Assembly (NCBI RefSeq): GCF_014203355.1
Contig: NZ_JACHIR010000001.1
Location: 3,474,038-3,538,037, forward strand
Source: Kutzneria kofuensis
Lineage (GTDB): Bacteria > Actinomycetota > Actinomycetes > Mycobacteriales > Pseudonocardiaceae
Reading direction: 5' to 3'
Length of the DNA: 64,000 nt
Below, piece by piece: positions 60,247-64,000 of this stretch. The notes beneath the pieces were generated by a model that was not told the DNA's origin, searched no databases, and worked only from the letters and a program-made list of their open reading frames with translations. The position numbers and the translations under genes were made by a program. How positions within the stretch are numbered: the first letter of the stretch is position 1; every line of letters starts with the position of its first letter.

Positions 60247-60696
60247 ATGGGCGTCGCCGTCTCCGACCGGCGCACGGTGTACACGCACTCCACCGCCGGC
60301 CTGCTGTTCGGCCTGTTCGGCGGGGTCGTCAGCGCCTTCTTCGCCTACTTCGTGACGATCACCCCCGGCGGGGCGTTCCTGCTCGACGTCGGCGCCACGT
60401 TCGGCGACCTGACCCGGCTCGCCGACATCCCACCGCTGCGCTGGCCCGTGGTCGTGCTGGACCCGGCGCTGCCGGTGCTGGAGCTGATGGTCGTGCCCCT
60501 GTGCAGCCTGTCCGCCGCCCGCCACGTCGGCCCGTCCCTGATCAGCCGCCCCCGGCTGCTGTGGATCGGCCTGTTCGGCCTGGTCCTGGCGTTGGGCGTG
60601 CTGACCACCGGCACCGTCCCCGAGCAGGCCCACTGGCTCGGCCTGGTGATCGTGCTGGTGGCGCTGTCCCTCCCCCACCACCCCGACCCCCGCTGA
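60247..60696 (+). CDS. Small membrane protein of unknown function
   Basis: 149 residues, ATG at 60247 with GGAGGGAC upstream. Four hydrophobic segments (TAGLLFGLFGGVVSAFFAYFVT, VVVLDPALPVLELMVVPL, LLWIGLFGLVLALGVL, WLGLVIVLVALSLP). No family was recognised. A perfect hairpin follows as terminator. Confidence 0.75.
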   Translation: MGVAVSDRRTVYTHSTAGLLFGLFGGVVSAFFAYFVTITPGGAFLLDVGATFGDLTRLADIPPLRWPVVVLDPALPVLELMVVPLCSLSAARHVGPSLISRPRLLWIGLFGLVLALGVLTTGTVPEQAHWLGLVIVLVALSLPHHPDPR

Positions 60697-60715
60697 GTCA
60701 ACCCCCTGATGTCAG

Positions 60716-60758
60716 GAAGGGACCATTCCTGACGTTGAACGTCAGGAATGGTCCCTTC
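60716..60758. terminator. Hairpin with 21-bp perfect arms
   Basis: GAAGGGACCATTCCTGACGTT (60716-60736) is exactly mirrored at 60738-60758, and TCAGGAA recurs just before. It stands between convergent genes (the small membrane gene and citrate synthase). Such a long perfect stem is more than a terminator needs, so it may also be a repeat element. Confidence 0.7.
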
Positions 60759-60806
60759 ACGCAGCTCCGGTGGACCGGTTCAGCGATCGATTCAGCCCAA
60801 AAACGA

Positions 60807-62123
<1,317 letters not shown>

Positions 62124-62138
62124 CAAAATCCCTCTCAC

Positions 62139-62613
62139 GCTCAGACGGGGCAGCCGCTGGGCTCACAGCGAAGGTGTCGAGCGAGCGCACGGAACCGGGG
62201 TGACCGCACCGCAGCACCGCCCCGTTGGGGTCCTGTCGACTGCCACGCTAGTAGCCCTCGAGCCCGGCGCACAGCGCGGCGGGTGTGCTGTTGCGTGCGA
62301 TGGGACAGGTATCACACGATGTCCGGAGCCATCCGGGTCACGATCGGGACACATCGCCGCCGCCGCCGTGGCGTGCGACACGTCGGGCCCGGTCCCACCC
62401 GCTGACCGCACCCGCGCGGGTTTCCACCGGACGGAGGAGCCAGCTGGGCCGTCCGGGTGAGACTGTACACCCGCTGTGCGGGTTACCGACACGTCTCGTG
62501 ACGACATGTCGACACATTCGTGTAGCCACGAAAGGCTGGCATCGGAGTTACTTTTGTTCTAGCGGCCGCGTTTGGCAGAAAACAATTCTCCACACGAGGC
62601 GGAGGTTTGAGAA
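62139..62613. other. Intergenic region upstream of citrate synthase, with short hairpins
   Basis: About 475 bases between citrate synthase (leftward) and the micro-ORF (rightward). It contains ACCCGC-TGT-GCGGGT (62469-62483), a palindrome CGACATGTCG (62502-62511) and CGTG-TAGC-CACG (62519-62530). These could be regulator sites for gltA or the micro-ORF. No gene larger than the micro-ORF is supported. Confidence 0.5.
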
Positions 62614-62682
62614 ATGATCGTCATCGGTTTGGGTCTCGGTCTTTCCCTCGGCGCGTGGTGGTGGCATCACCACTGCTGGTGA
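62614..62682 (+). CDS. 22-residue membrane micro-ORF ending in WWWHHHCW
   Basis: The ATG at 62614 lies eight bases after a full GGAGG, as good a ribosome binding site as any in the window. The peptide starts MIVIGLGLGLSLGA, a short hydrophobic helix, and ends with an unusual cluster of Trp, His and Cys residues. It could be a membrane-inserted peptide that binds metal or heme, a leader peptide, or a non-functional frame. Its 3' end overlaps that of the sugar kinase gene on the other strand by 16 bases. Confidence 0.45.
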   Translation: MIVIGLGLGLSLGAWWWHHHCW

Positions 62683-63593
62683 GACATTTCCGCGCTGCGG
62701 GGCGGTTCGGCCCCGGCACGGGAAACGGTGATCGCGGCGGCGGCTCCGGCAAAGGCCAGGGCCGTCCGCCACTGGAGGTCGGTCAGCGCCGCGACGCCGT
62801 CCTTCGACAGTGCGCCGTGACGGTGCAGCCACGCCAGTAGCGCGCCCTGCACCGTGTCGCCCGCGCCGATCGTGTCCACCACGTCGACGCGGACCGGCGG
62901 CACCTCGACGAGCTGGCCGTCACCCGACAGCACGGCCAGCCCGTCGCCGCCGCGGGTGATCACCACCGCGGCCGGCCCGATCTTCTGCCACGCACGGATT
63001 TCCGTCATCACGTCGGCGTCGCCCGCCAGCCACTGAGCGTCCTCGATGGACACCTTGAGCAGGCCCACGTCCGGCAGCCACGACCGGAACCGCTCACGGT
63101 AGGCGTCGGCGTCCGGGATGAGCACCGGGCGGATGTTCGGGTCCAGCGCGGTCAGTCGGCCGAGGCCGGATTCCCGGCGCAGCAACGATTCGTACACGGA
63201 GGCGCCCGGCTCCAGCACCATCGACAGCGTGCCGAAGGAGACCGCCTGCGCCGCGGCCGGCAGCGGACCGGGGTCGGTGACCAGGCGGTCGGCGGTTCCT
63301 TCGACGTAGAAGCCGTAGCGGGCGGAGCCGTCCGGCGCCAGGCCGACGACCGCCAGCGTGGTCGGTTCGGGGCCCCGCTGGACGAGGCTCACGTCTACCT
63401 GCGCGTCCTTGAGCCGGGCCACCAGGGCGTCGCCGAAGGTGTCGGTGGAGACCCGGGACAGGAAGGCCACTGGCGCGTCCAGCCGGCCCGCCGCGATCGC
63501 CACGTTGTACGGGCCGCCGCCGAGCTGCGGCAGCATCGCGCCACCCGTCGTCGGAACCAGGTCGACCAGCGCCTCACCAGCGACGACGATCAC
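62667..63593 (-). CDS. PfkB-family carbohydrate kinase (fructokinase-like)
   Basis: 308 residues from the GTG at 63593 (GAGGAG upstream). The N-terminal VVAGEALVDLVPTTGGAMLPQLGGGPYNVAIAAGRL and the catalytic DTIGAGDTVQGALLAWL with Asp base are PfkB signatures. It phosphorylates a sugar (fructose or similar) with ATP. The sugar is not determined; the sequence is closest in feel to fructokinases. It follows a TetR fragment at the right edge and an operator-like palindrome. Confidence 0.9.
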   Translation of the reverse strand: MIVVAGEALVDLVPTTGGAMLPQLGGGPYNVAIAAGRLDAPVAFLSRVSTDTFGDALVARLKDAQVDVSLVQRGPEPTTLAVVGLAPDGSARYGFYVEGTADRLVTDPGPLPAAAQAVSFGTLSMVLEPGASVYESLLRRESGLGRLTALDPNIRPVLIPDADAYRERFRSWLPDVGLLKVSIEDAQWLAGDADVMTEIRAWQKIGPAAVVITRGGDGLAVLSGDGQLVEVPPVRVDVVDTIGAGDTVQGALLAWLHRHGALSKDGVAALTDLQWRTALAFAGAAAAITVSRAGAEPPRSAEMSHQQW

Positions 63594-63677
63594 GCGTACT
63601 CCTCTGTCAACGTTGTCACGGCCGCGAGCCGGCTCATGCTAACGCCGTGAAAGCGCCCTTCCTACACTCCGAGTAGA

Positions 63678-63692
63678 GGAACGGTCCGTTCC
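63678..63692. promoter_or_regulatory. Palindrome GGAACGG-T-CCGTTCC
   Basis: A 7-1-7 palindrome 8 bp after the TetR stop and 84 bp upstream of the PfkB start. It is the probable binding site of the TetR protein, in front of the kinase gene. Confidence 0.5.
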
Positions 63693-63699
63693 GAACCTC

Positions 63700-64000
63700 T
63701 CAGGCGCTCGGGGAGAGGCCGCCGAGGAGGAACTCGGCGAGGGCCTCGAACGCCTCCGCGTCCGACAACCCCGTGCGCTTGGCGATCACGCCGAGGTGGA
63801 TGTGCTCGATGGTCAGCCCGACCATCTCCGACACCAGGGCGGCGTGCACGTCCCGGAACTCGCCGAGCTTGACACCCTCGGCGATCAGCGACCGGATGCG
63901 CGCGGCGGCGGCGCGGGCGTTGAGCTCGTAGACGGCGCGGGCGGGCGGGAAGGCCGCGATGTCGGCGATGAACTCCCGGCTGGCCGGCCGCAGCTCGTCG
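63700..64000 (-). CDS. TetR-family regulator, C-terminal part, runs off the right edge
   Basis: Reading leftward from the window edge the frame gives ELRPASREFIADIAAFPPAR to EFLLGGLSPSA, about 100 residues of a helical TetR-type C-terminal domain (MVGLTIEHIHLGVIAKRTGLSDAEAFEALAEF), ending at the stop at 63700. The DNA-binding part lies beyond the window. It precedes the PfkB gene and probably regulates it. Confidence 0.7.
   Translation of the reverse strand, partial: DELRPASREFIADIAAFPPARAVYELNARAAAARIRSLIAEGVKLGEFRDVHAALVSEMVGLTIEHIHLGVIAKRTGLSDAEAFEALAEFLLGGLSPSA

Overview
The window is a high-GC actinobacterial chromosome segment, most likely from the Pseudonocardiales. This is inferred from mycothiol enzymes (an S-(hydroxymethyl)mycothiol dehydrogenase and a mycothiol-type DinB-fold protein), geosmin metabolism, many GTG starts, several apparently leaderless transcripts, DUF4388, ECF42 and AfsR-type regulators, and palindromic intergenic repeats. 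I cannot name the genus from sequence alone. I saw no rRNA, tRNA, CRISPR array, transposase or integrase, so the segment looks like a stable core/accessory mix rather than an island.

Left part (1-17.3 kb): an edge fragment of a DUF4388 protein, a VanW-family envelope protein, a small membrane protein, a 14-TM drug exporter followed by a tandem array of palindromic repeats, an ECF42 sigma factor with its DGPF partner, a TetR/flavin-monooxygenase pair, a PPOX-fold protein, a DinB protein, an AfsR-like regulator with a second flavin monooxygenase, and a secreted peptidase with sedolisin-like catalytic residues.

The centrepiece is 17.6-23.8 kb on the minus strand. Two EshA-type (family 2B encapsulin) shell proteins, each carrying a cyclic-nucleotide-binding domain, lie in one operon with a two-domain geosmin synthase and a polyprenyl diphosphate synthase, closed by a strong terminator. 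The layout suggests a protein nanocompartment for sesquiterpene production, with precursor enzyme, cyclase and two-component shell together. A TetR gene diverges across an 845-bp upstream region.

From 25 to 43.5 kb: an XRE regulator, an orphan type II thioesterase, a PAP2 phosphatase, a secreted GHL10 hydrolase/C39 peptidase pair, a TetR/methyltransferase pair divergent from a mycothiol-type DinB protein, a metallo-beta-lactamase-fold protein, a self-sufficient P450-reductase fusion facing a PAS-LuxR regulator, an SRPBCC protein, the mycothiol-dependent formaldehyde dehydrogenase, a doubled gamma-glutamylcyclotransferase-fold protein, a DUF4232 lipoprotein-like secreted protein, two alpha/beta hydrolases and a VanZ-RDD membrane protein.

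From 43.8 to 64 kb: a PRC-barrel/DUF2382 stress protein and an unknown protein. Then comes a compact operon of two small helical paralogues, a soluble three-module FtsK/EccC-like ATPase and a small helical partner; this is a second candidate for an undescribed system. It is followed by a CurA-like reductase, an EspR-like regulator with several palindromic operators, a degenerate amidohydrolase, and a divergent glycerophosphate/ether-lipid-like locus (FAD oxidase, TetR, GlpD). The right end holds an HTH/membrane/NatAB exporter cassette, a photolyase, a small membrane protein, citrate synthase, a 22-residue micro-ORF, a PfkB sugar kinase and an edge TetR fragment. Intergenic hairpins of at least two repeat families recur at gene ends across the window.
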